Of a stretch of DNA of 64,000 nt, positions 37,441 through 49,779 are shown one piece after another. The translations under genes and the position numbers were made by a program. The notes under the pieces are model-generated. The model had not been told where the DNA came from and ran no database searches. It saw only the letters and a program-made list of their open reading frames with translations. Origin of the DNA: Coturnix japonica (taxonomy: Eukaryota > Chordata > Aves > Galliformes > Phasianidae); contig NC_029542.1 of the NCBI RefSeq assembly GCF_001577835.2, forward strand, positions 4,633,060 through 4,697,059, given 5' to 3'. How positions within the stretch are numbered: the stretch's first letter is position 1; each line of letters starts with the position of its first letter.

Positions 37441-40400
37441 TTTTAAGACAGCCCCTTGTCTGTGATACTGAGCTCTGCAGTGTTGGTGTCTGTTCTCGGT
37501 CGTGCATTTCACACATCCAGTGGTTCCTTCCATTCGTTCTCCTCATTCTTTTTGACTTGATACTGCTATGTGTGTGCTGCTTTGTAGATTGTTTCTGTTC
37601 CTTCAGCATACTTTATATTAAGCACAAGGGCTTGAATTTGATGAGATCTGCCCTGTTCTTGCCTTTTGTGTTGTACTCAGGCCATCTTGGCTCACTCAGG
37701 TACAACTGATTTGCATGATGGTGTTCTAAGAGCTGCAACCCACTCCACGGCTGCTCTTGCATCTGTGCAGAGCAGATGTGTGCAGTGTCATAGGACATGC
37801 ATCTGAATGTTGTACCTGACACGTGTATTCAGTGCATGGTCCATTACTCTCTTGATGTTACTGTGCATGCAGTACAAAGGGGACATGGGCTAAAGCATCC
37901 TCAGCGTTACCCAGAGGCGTGCTTTTGTTCTCATTCCTGTTCCTCAGCACATGTGGCATGCAGCCTGGGCTGCAGGGACCTGCTCAGCGGTGTTCAGCCA
38001 AGTGCCATTCATTCCCCAGCACCCTGTCTGGGAGCTGCTGGTGTCCAGCCTGTTCTGCTCTGTGACAGGGAGGCTGTGTCTCTTACAGCTTGGTTGCCAC
38101 TAGGTGGGGGCTGTGATCCAGCCTGAGAAGTGCTGGGAGGCCGGGTGAGACCTGGCCAACCTGTCCTCAAAAGTCTTCAGCCACCAAGAAGAAGCACAAG
38201 CGGCAGCTGCTGCTCAGCTGCATTCTGCCTCCTGCTGGGCCATTGGCTGCGAGGTGCTTCCTGTGGAGTGGGAAAATACTGATGGTGCCCACACCTCTTG
38301 GTGAAGATGGGTAAGGAAATGACAGCACAGGTCCCTGGGGCTGAGGAGGCTGGAGCTATTGCTGGAAAGTCTGCTGTTGGCACTGCTCAGTGCTGTATGG
38401 CAGAAGGGGTCTACCTTGATATGGCCAGGAGAAAGGGAGCCCCCAGCAGCCCTACACAACAGTCCTGTGGAAGGATGGAGCGTCCAGGACTGCTGTGCTG
38501 ACAGGTGTTGGTGAGGAGCATGTTTCATGCACAGGAGCAGGGGAGGGTTTATTGTCTGTGATCCTCACCCTTTGGCATGGTGGTTTCTGCTCTGCTTTCC
38601 CAGAGAAGTGTCAGCTATCAGGGCTCTAATTCACAGCTTCTTGGGACACCCCTGCTTGTGTTTGCAGAGGAGGTTAGAACTTTGGAAGAAGAAGAGCACA
38701 GCAGTTGTGTTCAGACAAAAACACTTGCCAGAAACGCAGCCAGCATGAGTAAGTGTCAAGCAATTTCCAGCAGTCTGTTTTACACAAGCTGAATGTGCAC
38801 GTTGGGAGAGTGGGAGTTTTCTAGAGTTTGAAGTTCAGGTTGGGGTCTGCTTGAGGTGTACCCATGTCAGAAAGGCTGGCAAGAATTTTTATTGTGTGTT
38901 TGCATGTTTATACTCTTTACCAGCTGCTTGGCAGTCACTGACACAAAAGACGGCCTGTCTGTGCTTTGGTTTCTATAAATTCCAGGGACTATTTTTGCCA
39001 GCTCTACCTTTCTATGTGAGCAAAGCACAGCAAACTCCCAGCCACTGTGTTTTGTTTGGGAGATACTGGCACTTTCCTTGACATGTTGCACTGACAAGCA
39101 GTGCTTAAAAGCATCCGTGTAAGCCAAAATAAGCTGGTATGATGTGAATTCTCCATGATAGGTATGGAAGAGTCATGGGCTAATCAGACTGGGGAAATGT
39201 TGTGGGCAGAGTTTTGTGTACCGAGCAGCTCATGAACAAGTCATGCTGCTATTAGTGAGATGCGTCATCTTCAAAATTCTGGGCTGGCTTTAAGTTGCTT
39301 CAGGGTCCTTTTGGAGAAGACGCTGTTCCTGTGGTACATGTTATCCTTAAGGATCCCTGAACATGTATTATCACTTGCATGTTGACATTGGTTTCTCATC
39401 TCTTCAGGTTCAAATAATTGCTCTGCTTCCTGAAATGTCTGCTGCAGGATAGCAATGGATTTAGTCCTTGTATTTGTTCTGGAACGGAGCTCCCAGAAAG
39501 TACAGGCAGATTCTTGTTACAAACTGTAAAAGTCTTCAGCTTGAAAAGTACAGCAGAAATGGGTATCGTTAAGTAACATGATATTGAACATGACATCCAT
39601 GGCATGTATCCTGTTGCAGGACAGAGGCAGCACAGGTTTACTCTGCAGACCCAAATGTGAATTTGTTCATCACGGGGACATCATTACAATTGGGGCTTCT
39701 TTTGTTGCATTCTATATACCCAACGTGCACAGAAGTGTTCCTACACTATATTTTCAGACATCTGACAGACAAGCTGCAGGGTTGAGTAGTCATTTGTGGG
39801 GCAGTTTAAGGCCTGTGAAGTTTATCCAGTTCTCTTAAACTACTGCTGCTTAGAAAAATGACAATCTAATTGTAGCTTGTGCTTTGGCTTTTAGGGACAT
39901 GAAATGCAGCGCCAATAGGCAAAGTCAAAACTAAATTATCTGCCTTTTTGTGCTACAGGGGAATATAAAGGTAGACATGGGTTGTGCAGCAGGCTCAGCC
40001 CAGCTTTGCAGAGGTGTGCTGCAGCAGAAGCCAGTTAAATTCCTGGAGGCAGGAGGTATGTCTTGACTCTGCTCCCAACCTTCAACAGCACAAAAGCACT
40101 TCCTCTCTGCACTGAGTGAAATGGGGTACTATGTTCTAGGCATTACACCAAAAGGGAATTTTTCTTTGGGACCCAACCCAAAGTAACCCTTAAAGCCTTG
40201 TTGACTTCATAGCTGAAGCACGACTTGGAATTCAGCGCTTCCTTTTGACACTCAGGCATCTGATTCTGCTGTTAGAGACCAATGGAAAGCTGATGGGAGC
40301 AGGGTACCTCTGAAACCTGTAGATGTTAAAGACTGTGTAGACAAAGCTCTTTTACCATAGGTCCTGCCTCTTCCCACTACTTGCATCTGTGTCCCAGTGA

Positions 40401-41814
40401 TCCCCTCTTCGGGTCAGCAGCCATATGAGATGACTGCTGTAGCTCTGCTGGTGCAACAAACAGTGAGTAGAAGGGACTCCTGCTTGCACGAAGCAACTGT
40501 GCCTGCACAGCTGCAGTTGAGGCTAAAGAAGGTTGAGTGCTGTCCACTGTGGTGGAGATAATGTAGGGTGTCCTAAAACCATCCAGCTGTCTGCCTGCCA
40601 GTGTGATGTCTGGGACGTGTGGCTCAGGAAAGGCTGAGTCTGGGGCAAGACCAGGAGCAGAGGAAGAAGAGAAATGGTGCTGCGGGCTGGGGCAGGGCCT
40701 GACTGCCTCCGGGAAACTCTGATGGAGGAAAAGGGAAGGCCAGGGTGAGGTGAGGTGAGGCTGGCAGCAGGAATGGAAATGTTGGGTTCAACCTCCAGCT
40801 GTGGTTCTTTTGGATTCCCGGTGTTTCTCAGCACCAGCTCAGGGACAGGCAGGGGCTGCTGCTGAAGCACCGTGTCTTGTCTGTGCCCGGTGTCTGCTGT
40901 GTGGCAGCATGGAACCCTGCGTCCTGCTTCGCCAAAAATTCTCAGTGATGCTGTAAGAACAGCAGAGTCTTTGGGTGGCAATGACTGAGGGAGCTGCCTC
41001 TGGGAGACATGCTGGAGCCTGTGCAGTGGGACAGCACGGGGCTGCTGCCTGCATGGGTGCTGCAGATCAAAGGCTGTCCTTGAGGGAACTTCTCTGAAGC
41101 TGCATCTCAGTTTACATTTGAATTTGAGGCACAGGCAAAACTTATTTGAATTTGTTCCGGTGGAATGATGGGGGATTAATTAGTTAATGAATACTCAGAG
41201 ATGCAAACTAAGAGCTAGTTGTTCATGCTGCACTGGGGCCAGCATGTCGTCCTGAACTCCATCTCTCTGTGCCTGCCAAAGTTTTTTTGCTACTACACAG
41301 GTGGATGTGTTTTCAGCAAAGGTTTCCACGTGGAAGATTTTAAGAACTAAAATAAAAAGCATCTCCAAGTTTGAAATCATGCTGCCAGGGAGAGTGTTTG
41401 CAAGGAAGCAGCCAGATAAATAAGGAAATTTGACAAGTTGCAAAGAGGTGAAATTCTACAGTGTGGTGACAATTCCCAGCCTGTGAGAGCCTCACTGTGG
41501 TCCCAGCCTCCTTGGGCTGACTACAGGATCGTCCTTATTACAGGCAGCCTCAGGAAACTGGGCTGGACTGAAAAAGTAACAGTGATGTTAAGTTGGTCTG
41601 AGTCACTGACTACATCCCCTGTGGTTCTCTGAGGGCAACTGCTCTTGGAGGAAGGCAGAGTAGGATGCAGTGAGTGAGAGCTGCTCTTTCTGGTCACCAC
41701 GAACTTCAGATCTCCTCCTCCCATAGCCTCTCCCTGTCTTTTGTACTTTCCCTGCTACTCCATCCACTGCAGCATGAACTGGCAGAAGCAGCAGTTAGAA
41801 GCCCTGCTCTGAAA
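37441..41814. other. PSME3-AOC2 interval, no gene recognised
   Basis: About 4.4 kb with only short, non-homologous frames. I see no amine oxidase similarity, tRNA or clear CR1 tail until the shared AOC tract begins at 41815. The AOC2-like promoter should lie near the right end. Confidence 0.5.
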
Positions 41815-42327
41815 GCGACTTGAGAAGCGTTGGAACCAGCAGCAGCCATGAACATGAAAACTGCGCTCATGCTGCTGCTCCTGGCCCTGGCCACAATCTT
41901 TGCCCTCGTCTGTGTGCTGCTGACCCGGGCACGGGCCCCCGGCGCCTGCCAGCAGCAGCCCCCGGCACAGGAGGAGGACGATGGCCACAGCCGGGTCTTT
42001 GCCGACCTGAGCCCCGAGGAGCTGGCACAGGTGGTGCAGTACCTGCGGGGCAGCCTCGGGGTGCCGCTGGTCGATGCGGCGCGTGCCAAACCTTCCGACA
42101 ACTGCATTGCCTCTGTGGATGTGCAGCTCCCGGCCAAGGCAGAGGTGCTGCGGTTCCTGGATGATGGAGGGACTCGCCCGCCCCGGGAGGCACTGGCCGT
42201 GCTGTACTTTGGAGCCCAGGCTGAGCCCAACGTCACCGAGTACGTGGTGGGCCCACTGCCAGCACCAACGTACCACCGGGACGTCACGGTGCAGAAGTAC
42301 GGGGGGAAGGTGCCGTACCACCGCAGA
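41815..42327 (+). repeat. AOC2 copy of a 513-bp near-identical tract (partner 46147-46659)
   Basis: Covers 33 bases of 5' UTR and the first 160 codons of the AOC2-like gene. It aligns without gaps to 46147-46659, offset exactly 4332 bases. I count about seven substitutions in 513 bases, three of them changing amino acids (Met8/Val, Gly32/Ser, Thr109/Ala). Similarity falls sharply right after CCGCAGA. Confidence 0.9.
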
Positions 42328-45300
42328 CCAGCGTTGCCTGCTGAGTACAAACAGATTGCTGACTTCTTTAAAAAACAAGTGTTCCCTGCAGCTCCGTCCT
42401 TCATGGAGCAAGTGATGGAGTATGACGGAACCAGCCTGGCCACTGTGACAGCTGCTCCTCGTGGATCGCGGTCTGGAGATCGGCTGACCTGGTTTGTCAT
42501 GTTTCAGAATGTGAGCGGGTTCTTCCTGCACCCAGTGGGGCTGGAGGTGCTGGTGGACCACAGCAGCCTGGATCTTACACAGTGGGCAGTCCGCAGGGTC
42601 TTCTACAATGGGCAGTACTACGGAGACATGTCTGAGCTGGAGAGAATCTATGTGCAGGGTGGTGTCCGTGTGGAGAAGGTGAGAAAAGCACCACGGGATG
42701 GGGACTTCTCATCCATGAGGCCCCGAGCACCAGTGGCTGCGACATTCCCTTTGCAGTATGAGCCCCAGGGGCCGCGGTACATTATCAGGAGCAACCTCGT
42801 TATCTTCCAGGCCTGGAGCTTTGCCTTTGGAATGAGTGTGACGACAGGCTTGCGCCTGTTTGACATCCGATACAATGGGGAGAGAGTTGTGTATGAGCTG
42901 AGCGTGCAGGAGGCGCTGTCAGTGTATGGCTCCAACTGCCCTGGGGGGATGTCCACCCGCTACATGGATGGCAGCTTTGGCATTGGGCGCTACGCCTCAC
43001 CCCTGGTGCGAGGGGTTGACTGCCCATACATGGCCACCTATGTGGACACACACACCCTGCATGAGGGCCTGAGCTCCAGCAAGAGGACAGTGGCCCTCTG
43101 CATCTTCGAGCAGAACCTGGGCTCCCCTCTGCGGCGCCACTACTCCAACCTACAGTCATTGTACTACGGTGGGATGGTCAACTCCGCGTTGGTCCTTAGG
43201 TCCATCACCACTGTGGGTAACTACGACTATGTCTGGGACTTCATCTTCTACCAGAATGGGGCCATTGAAGGCAAAGTCCAAGCCACAGGGTACACGAGCT
43301 CGTCCTTTTTCCATGGGAATGGCCTGCAGTACGGCAATAGAGTTTGGGAGCATACACTGGGTACAATTCACACCCATTTTGTCAACTATAAAGTGGACTT
43401 GGATGTGGGAGGTAGGTCTTGTCTCCCTTTGATTTATGCCATTATAGTGGGGAATGTCTCAGCTCTGAGGGGGGTTGCTTTCTGGTCTCTGGAGTCTCTG
43501 GTAGTTGCTGTCAGATCATTGCTTTTTCTATTTCCCAACATTTGATTGCAAAATTATTTTTCTGTGTGTGTAGTTGTCTGTCCAGGTTAGGGAGTTGTAG
43601 GCAGAGGAAATTGTCTGTGAGCTCTGTATTCATCCTAGGGAAAGTATGAAAAGTAGCAGCTGCAGAACATGAGTTTCCTTGAGGCCCCATGTCTGGCACT
43701 GTGCATGTTGCCAAAAGCATGGCCAGGCAGACGGGGCAGGCACAGCCCTGTCTGCAGCATGAGAGGTGTGAGCTGGCTCCTGCAATGCCTGGTGCTACTC
43801 CTGGCATCCCCTCACATGCACAAGCATAGCATCCCTTATATGAGGCCTGCTGCAAGGCAGCTGTTGGGACCTGAAGAGAAAAGGGACTGGAAGTGAGGCA
43901 GAAAGCAAAATAATCTAAATTAATGTAGTGGGAGAAAAACAATATGGAGCTATGAGACTTCATCTTCTAACAGAATGGGGCTGTCGAAGCCAAAGTCCAG
44001 GCCATGGGGTATGTGAGCTCCTCCTGTTTTTCCATGGAGATGGTACAGCAGTAGGGTTTAGGATTCTGTGTAAAATATGCATTCGTCCCATCAACTTTAA
44101 AGTAGACTTGGATGTGGGAGGTAGGGTCTGGGTTTTGTCTCTTTTGTCTCTGAGTTCTTTCAGACTCCCTAAACTCTACTTAGTGGTCCTAGTTTTTCTT
44201 CCCACATGTGGGGTAGGTGATGTGCTCTCACAAGGAGCATTAAGGCCCACAAAGCAATACTAACTCCTGCCTGCAGGTGGTGGTGATTGGAGCCTAAAGT
44301 GCAGGAAAGGCCAAAGGAGAGAGTGGGATCTGACTGCAGAAAAGTTCCTCAGCTGCTTTGCTTTGTCCTCATAGAGGTGAAGAACTCTTTGGTGGCCCAT
44401 GACATGGCATTTGAGATGGTACAGGCTCCCTGGAACCCAGAGCAGCAGATTGAGCGTCCACGGCTCACCAAGAAGGTCCTGGACACGGAGGACCAGGCTG
44501 CCTTCCGGCTCCACTCCCCGATGCCCAGATACATCTACTTTGCAACCAACCAAAAAAATAAGTGGGGCCACCAGCGCGGCTACAGGATTCAAATCATCAG
44601 CTTTGCAGGGGATCACATTCCCGAAGCCAGCTCCATGGAGAGAGCCATCAGCTGGGCAAGGTCAGACTGCTCTTATGGGGACACTGAGTACTCTGCAATG
44701 CTTCCAGCCTCACTGGCTGAGGAGGTGCTGCAGGGATGCTCCCTGTAGGGAGGGGAGAGGGGTGGATGCAGCCCAGGGCCACAGTTTACTCCACAGGACC
44801 AGCCTAGTAATCTGCAGGCTCCAGGGAGCAGCCTTTAGCTCTGCGCTGCCCCAGGGTCCTGTCTCTGTCCTTGTCCCCAGGTACAAGCTGGCTGTCACCA
44901 GGCGGAAGGAGGAGGAACCCACCAGCACCAGTGTCTACAACCAGAACGACCCTTGGACCCCCACTGTCGCTTTTGCTGACTTCATCAACAATGAAACTAT
45001 CACCAATGAGGTGAGGAGGGTCTGGAGCCATGGGCTGCTGGTCCCACACACTGCCTGTGGGATCCACTGTGACAGCAGCAGAGCATGAGGAGAGTGGGTT
45101 GGAGTGTTGCTGGGCTGTGGGAATGCGGGCTGCTGGTGCCCACTGAGGTACCCTCTGCTCCTCTGTGGCCCAGGCACAGATTCCAGTCTGAAATAACCAC
45201 AGTCATGTACCTCCTCCTGCCTAGGACCTGGTGGCCTGGATAACTGCTGGTTTCCTCCATATCCCTCACTCAGAAGATATTCCCAACACCTTGACAGTGG

Positions 45301-45509
45301 GAAATTCAGTTGGTTTTCTTCTGAGACCCTACAACTACTACGACTTGGACCCCTCCATTTACTCTCCCGATGGTGTGTTTTTTACCAGTGAGCAGAACTT
45401 CATGGTGTGTGAGGTTAACCCCATCACCTGCCTGTCCCAAACTGCCTCCTGCTTGCCAAGCCTGCCCCCATTCACCTATGATGGATTTCAAAACAGCAGC
45501 AGGCTTTGA
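41848..45509 (+). CDS. AOC2: Membrane copper amine oxidase, AOC2-like (4 exons, 754 aa)
   Basis: Copper/topaquinone (TPQ) amine oxidase that converts primary amines to aldehyde, ammonia and hydrogen peroxide. Coding exons are 41848-43411, 44375-44660, 44881-45010 and 45225-45509, total 2265 nt, with phases closing. The ATG at 41848 gives a short N-terminus with a signal-anchor helix ([19 protein letters not shown]), so it is a type II ectoenzyme. The active site is intact: catalytic base Asp in [12 protein letters not shown] precursor Tyr459 in GNYDY, copper ligands His508 and His510 (HTH), and a third His in FLHIPHSED. Gly457 before NYDY matches mammalian AOC2 rather than AOC3, and the gene is in the AOC2 position. 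Human AOC2 is 756 aa. Intron 1 contains a decayed copy of the end of exon 1. Naming against AOC3 is tentative because the N-terminal 160 codons have been homogenised with the neighbour. Confidence 0.9.
43954..44126 (+). pseudogene. Decayed duplicate of AOC exon 1 3' end, inside AOC2 intron 1
   Basis: Starting at GAGACTTCATCTTCTA and ending GATGTGGGAGGTAGG, this block resembles AOC2 exon 1 from about 43233 to its splice donor (43411). It even keeps the donor-like GTAGG. It has a TAA after GAGACTTCATCTTC, other substitutions, and deletions that remove the copper-site HTH codons. It cannot encode a functional segment. It resembles AOC2 more than AOC3 by eye. Confidence 0.88.
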
Positions 45510-45708
45510 AGGTCTGTCAGGCAGGGTCAGAGGCTGATTGTTTTCTGCGTTTGCCATCGTGTAACAACTTTACTTTTTATTGTGGCTTTTATAATGCAGT
45601 GATCTGTATGAGTGAAGCAAGTTGCTGAGCAGAGGTCTGCAGAATCTCTGCTAACTGCTGCATGCCAGGGGTAAAAGTGAGGAGAAAATGCTCTTCCCCT
45701 CTTGTAGC

Positions 45709-45714
45709 AATAAA
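45709..45714 (+). terminator. AOC2 poly(A) signal (AATAAA)
   Basis: Canonical AATAAA 200 bases after the AOC2-like stop codon, well before the AOC3-like gene, so the two are separate transcription units. Confidence 0.8.
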
Positions 45715-45729
45715 TGCTGTGTAGTGCCA

Positions 45730-46146
45730 ATGTCAGTTAAAAAAAATAATAATAATCCAATGCTATTCCATCTGCCTTGTTCTTATGCTTCCAAAAGTGG
45801 CTGCTGGGGGGTCCTGGGGCACCGTGCTGAGTGCAGGGGGTGCGAGGAGAAGGCGGTGCCAGGAGCACACTTCTTTCTCCCCATTGTCCTGCTGTGTCCG
45901 CCCTGTGCTGCAGCGAAGCCTGCGGGACAAATGGGGAACGGCGGGTGCAGGAGCAGAGAGTCGATTTAACACTGTGGTCTGCTGGAGGAAGCAAAGCAAA
46001 GTTGCCTTTTATGGTTCCCAGCAAATCCCAGGCACGTCTGAGAGCACTGTAGTGCGCCCTCCCCATGAGCTCATCTGGGCCATCCTCTCTCCAGAAAACA
46101 AGGGAGAAAAAACGCCCAGCCCACCAAATCCAAGCTGACAGAAGCA
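45730..46146. other. AOC2-AOC3 spacer
   Basis: About 0.4 kb between the first gene's poly(A) site and the start of the shared tract at 46147. It contains an AAT-type microsatellite near 45737-45755. It presumably includes the AOC3 promoter, though I see no clear TATA box. Confidence 0.5.
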
Positions 46147-46659
46147 GCGACTTGAGAAGCGTTGGAACCAGCAGCAGCCATGAACATGAAAACTGCGCTC
46201 GTGCTGCTGCTCCTGGCCCTGGCCACAATCTTTGCCCTCGTCTGTGTGCTGCTGACCCGGGCACGGGCCCCCAGCGCCTGCCAGCAGCAGCCCCCGGCAC
46301 AGGAGGAGGACGATGGCCACAGCCGGGTCTTTGCTGACCTGAGCCCCGAGGAGCTGGCACAGGTGGTGCAGTACCTGCGGGGCAGCCTCGGGGTGCCGCT
46401 GGTCGATGCGGCGCGTGCCAAACCTTCCGACAACTGCATTGCCTCTGTGGATGTGCAGCTCCCGGCCAAGGCAGAGGTGCTGCGGTTCCTGGACGATGGA
46501 GGGGCTCGCCCGCCCCGGGAGGCACTGGCCGTGCTGTACTTTGGGGCCCAGGCTGAGCCCAACGTCACCGAGTACGTGGTGGGCCCACTGCCAGCACCAA
46601 CCTACCACCGGGACGTCACGGTGCAGAAGTACGGGGGGAAGGTGCCGTACCACCGCAGA
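46147..46659 (+). repeat. AOC3 copy of the 513-bp near-identical tract (partner 41815-42327)
   Basis: Ungapped partner of the tract in the AOC2-like gene. Both ends are sharp: the left edge is GCGACTTGAGAAGCG in the 5' UTR and the right edge is CCGCAGA in codon 160. On the left, both genes share a weaker CTG(G/A)CAGAAGCAG similarity interrupted by about 24 extra bases in the AOC2 copy. Confidence 0.9.
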
Positions 46660-49383
46660 GCTGTCACTGGTGCGGAGTACGCAGCCATCAACGAGCTCAT
46701 CCAGAAGGAGCTGAAGAAGGCACCGCGCTTCCTCGCTGCATGCTGTGCATCTGACGGAACCAGCCTGGCCACCATCACCACTGCTCCCCGCGGCTTCAAG
46801 TCTGGAGACCGCACCACATGGTTCGTCCTCTTCCATGCCATTGATGGCAGCGGTTTCTTCGTCCTGCCTGTGGGGCTGGAGGTGCTGGTGGAGCATGGGC
46901 CGCTCGACGTCTCCCAGTGGTACCTGCGCCAGGTCTTCTACAATGGGCACTACTTCTCCAGCACCGCTGAGCTGGAGAATGCGTTTGTGACCAAGTCACT
47001 GAAGGTGGTTGTGGTTCAGAAGCCCCAGGAAGACACAGTGCTGGGCTCCATGAGACCCCTCCTCTCACCTGGTGCTCCGGGGCCACTTCAGTTTGAGCCC
47101 CAGGGTCCCCGCTACAGCATCAGGGACAACCACGTCACCTACCAGGGCTGGAGCATTGCCTTTGGCATGAACCCCAACACTGGCCCACGGTTCTTTGACA
47201 TCCGTTTCCGTGGGGAAAGGATAATCTATGAGCTGAGCCTGCAGGAAGCCTTAGCTCTGTATGGCTCCAACTGTCCTGGGGGTATGTCCACCCGCTACCT
47301 TGATGGCAGCTTTGGCATCGGCAGATTTGCCTACGAGCTCGTCCGGGGTGTTGACTGTCCCTACACGGCCACCTACGTGGATCGGCACTACCTGTCAGAG
47401 TCAGATGTTCCCAGAACCAACCAGAACTCACTCTGCATTTTTGAGCACGACACTTCCCTTCCTCTGCGGCGGCACTTCTCTGACACGCATTCCTTGTACT
47501 ATGGAGGGCTGCGGAAGAACACCCTGGTCATCCGTGCTGTCTCCACGCTCATAAACTATGACTACGTCTGGGACTTCATGTTCTACAGCAATGGGGCTGT
47601 GGAGGTCCGGGTCCATGCCACTGGCTACATCAGCTCCTCCTTCTTCCATGGCCAAGGCACCACCTATGGCAACAAGGTTGGGCCACACACACTGGGGACG
47701 ATGCACCTGCACCACATTCACTACAAGGTGGACCTGGATATTGATGGTAGGTCTCATCTTGTGTGGTCACCAGGGCTTGAGGAGGCTGTTTCCCCCCTTG
47801 GGTGAGCACTCTGCCTACAGATGTGCTCTGTGTCTTAAAAGCTGCTGCCTGCACACCCAGGGATGTGCAGCAGAGCAGTCCCCCAGATGCGTTTCTTAGT
47901 GAGATGCAGCTGTACGCAGGGTGTGGAATTCAGAGGGATTCTCCCTTTTACTTCACAGGGCAGCTGAACTCCCTGGAGTCCCATGACATGGGGTACCAGA
48001 CGATAAGCGTCCCCTGGAGCCCAGAGAACACCCTCCAGCAGCCGTTCCTCCACCGGGAGAAGCTGGAGAGAGAGAATGAGGCAGCGTTCCCCCTCAATGC
48101 CTCTCTCCCCCGCTACCTCTCCTTCACTGGCCCCAAGCCCAATCGGTGGGGACACCTTCGCAGCTACCGGGTGCAGGTGGTCAGCTTCCCTGGGGAGCAC
48201 CTGCCCACCAGCAGTCCCATGGAGAAAGCCATCAGCTGGGGCAGGTAGGTGGGGGGCTGAGGTTGCAATCATGCTGCAAGCTGCCCAGATTGGCAGTGCA
48301 TGGGGCAGCTCTGTGTTCTGTGCCATTGGGACTCACTGATACCATTCCTGCAGGTGCTGAGAAGCTTCCCAGCCACCCGTCCCCAGTCTGGTCCCCTCCT
48401 GCTGACAGAGTAGGGTCTGTCAAGCCTGTCTGCAGGGAAGGGTTAAATAACAGGGTCGTCTGCTTCTTGTCTTTGACAGTCCATATAAAAATTGCTCAAT
48501 GGCATCTGTTCATAGTAGTTCCCAGGCAGGAATCTGACCCCAGATAAGTTTAATTTAGAACAATCACATGTTTTCCCAAGGGCTGCATTGGTATCCGGAG
48601 GTCTTGACTCCTCTGCGCAAGGACAGGATGCCTTTTGGAAAAATGCTGTGGAAAACTGCAGTGCTGGCTTGCAACCAGGGTGAAATCTAATGACTTGTGT
48701 TCGGGGGGAGGTTGCGTAAGTTAGACCTAAAGTCAAAGCATTGGGCTGTGCCTCTCATGGCCAGCAAAGTCCTGCAAGCTCCATAGCACTGCACCCACCC
48801 TGTGCCCTGTCCCGGTGTCACAATGCCTCCTGCTCCAACAGATACAAGCTGGCTGTCACCAGGCGGAAGGAGGAGGAACCCACCAGCACCAGTGTCTACA
48901 ACCAGAATGACCCTTGGACTCCCAGCGTCGCCTTTGCTGACTTCATCAACGATGAAAGCATTGCTAACGAGGTGAGCTCCATAGGACTGCCTGTGGCCAA
49001 GACTTCATGGTCACAGTGGGTGTGAACAGGGCTGGAAGGGATGGTGCAGCTGATGATGCTCTGGTCTCCCCTCTCTCTCCCAGGACCTGGTCGCGTGGAT
49101 TACTGTAGGGTTCCTCCACGTTCCTCATGCTGAGGACATCCCTAACACAGTGACTGTGGGAAACAGTGTCGGCTTTTTCCTGAGGCCCTACAACTACTTT
49201 GACCAGGACCCCTCGCTGTACTCACCCGACAGCATCTATTTCAGCAGTGAGCAGGGGATTGGGGCATGTGGAGCCAACCCCCTCGCCTGCCTGCCCGCAG
49301 CCAGCTGTGCCCCACGCCTGTCACCCTTCCAATACGGTGGCTTCGTCAACATCAGCCTGGGCCCCCCGCTTGGCAGGCGCTGA
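46180..49383 (+). CDS. AOC3: Membrane copper amine oxidase, AOC3-like / VAP-1 (4 exons, 760 aa)
   Basis: Semicarbazide-sensitive amine oxidase; mammalian AOC3 (VAP-1) is an endothelial ectoenzyme that also mediates leukocyte adhesion. Coding exons are 46180-47746, 47959-48244, 48842-48971 and 49084-49383, total 2283 nt, in frame. It has the same signal-anchor start as its neighbour. The active site is intact: Asp in [12 protein letters not shown] Tyr460 in INYDY, copper ligands His509 and His511 (HLH), and a third His in FLHVPHAED. Ile458 before NYDY is bulky, like the Leu gate residue of human AOC3 and unlike the Gly of AOC2. The conserved segments [16 protein letters not shown] and [20 protein letters not shown] are present. 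Human AOC3 is 763 aa. The end (GPPLGRR) is a little longer than the neighbour's. The AATAAA at 49754 ends the unit. Confidence 0.92.
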
Positions 49384-49753
49384 TGGGGTCAAAGAGGAGG
49401 ACAGGTACTGGCACAGACAGGCTGTGTCCAGCCACTAGGCTGCATTCCGGGAGGCCTTCAGTGATGGAGGGAGTGCAGCCAGCTGACTGCAACCTGCCCT
49501 GCTCGTTTCCTCCTTCAGGTCATGGATGTGAGGCTCTATCCCACCAAGGTAGTCAGGCACCTCTGTGGGGATGGAGCTGCCCAGGGCCAGGCTGGAGTTG
49601 CCCTTGGAGCCGTACTGCTCAGTGGCTGCTGTGCCAGGTGATGCTGGGTGCCAGCTGCTGTGGCAGCACTGGGCACTGGGAACAGTACTGGGGATAAGGA
49701 TGAGCACTGGATGAGGATGCTACTAGATGGCAGCCTGGTGCCCAGCCAGCTCC

Positions 49754-49759
49754 AATAAA
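49754..49759 (+). terminator. AOC3 poly(A) signal (AATAAA)
   Basis: Canonical AATAAA 370 bases after the AOC3-like stop codon. Confidence 0.75.
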
Positions 49760-49779
49760 GAAGCACATTAGTGCATTTT

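Noticed and set aside
41830-41847. N-terminal extension MEPAAA of the AOC proteins
   Set aside because: That start would be TTG; the first ATG is at 41848 (and 46180) and gives a normal signal-anchor N-terminus.
41706-42561. Long minus-strand frames of about 265 aa opposite AOC2 exon 1 (and 46009-46950 opposite AOC3)
   Set aside because: Antisense shadows of GC-rich coding sequence; duplicated in both genes only because the coding tract is duplicated.
43954-44126. A third functional amine oxidase gene or alternative exon
   Set aside because: Stop codon, deletions and loss of the copper ligands; only a fragment remains.
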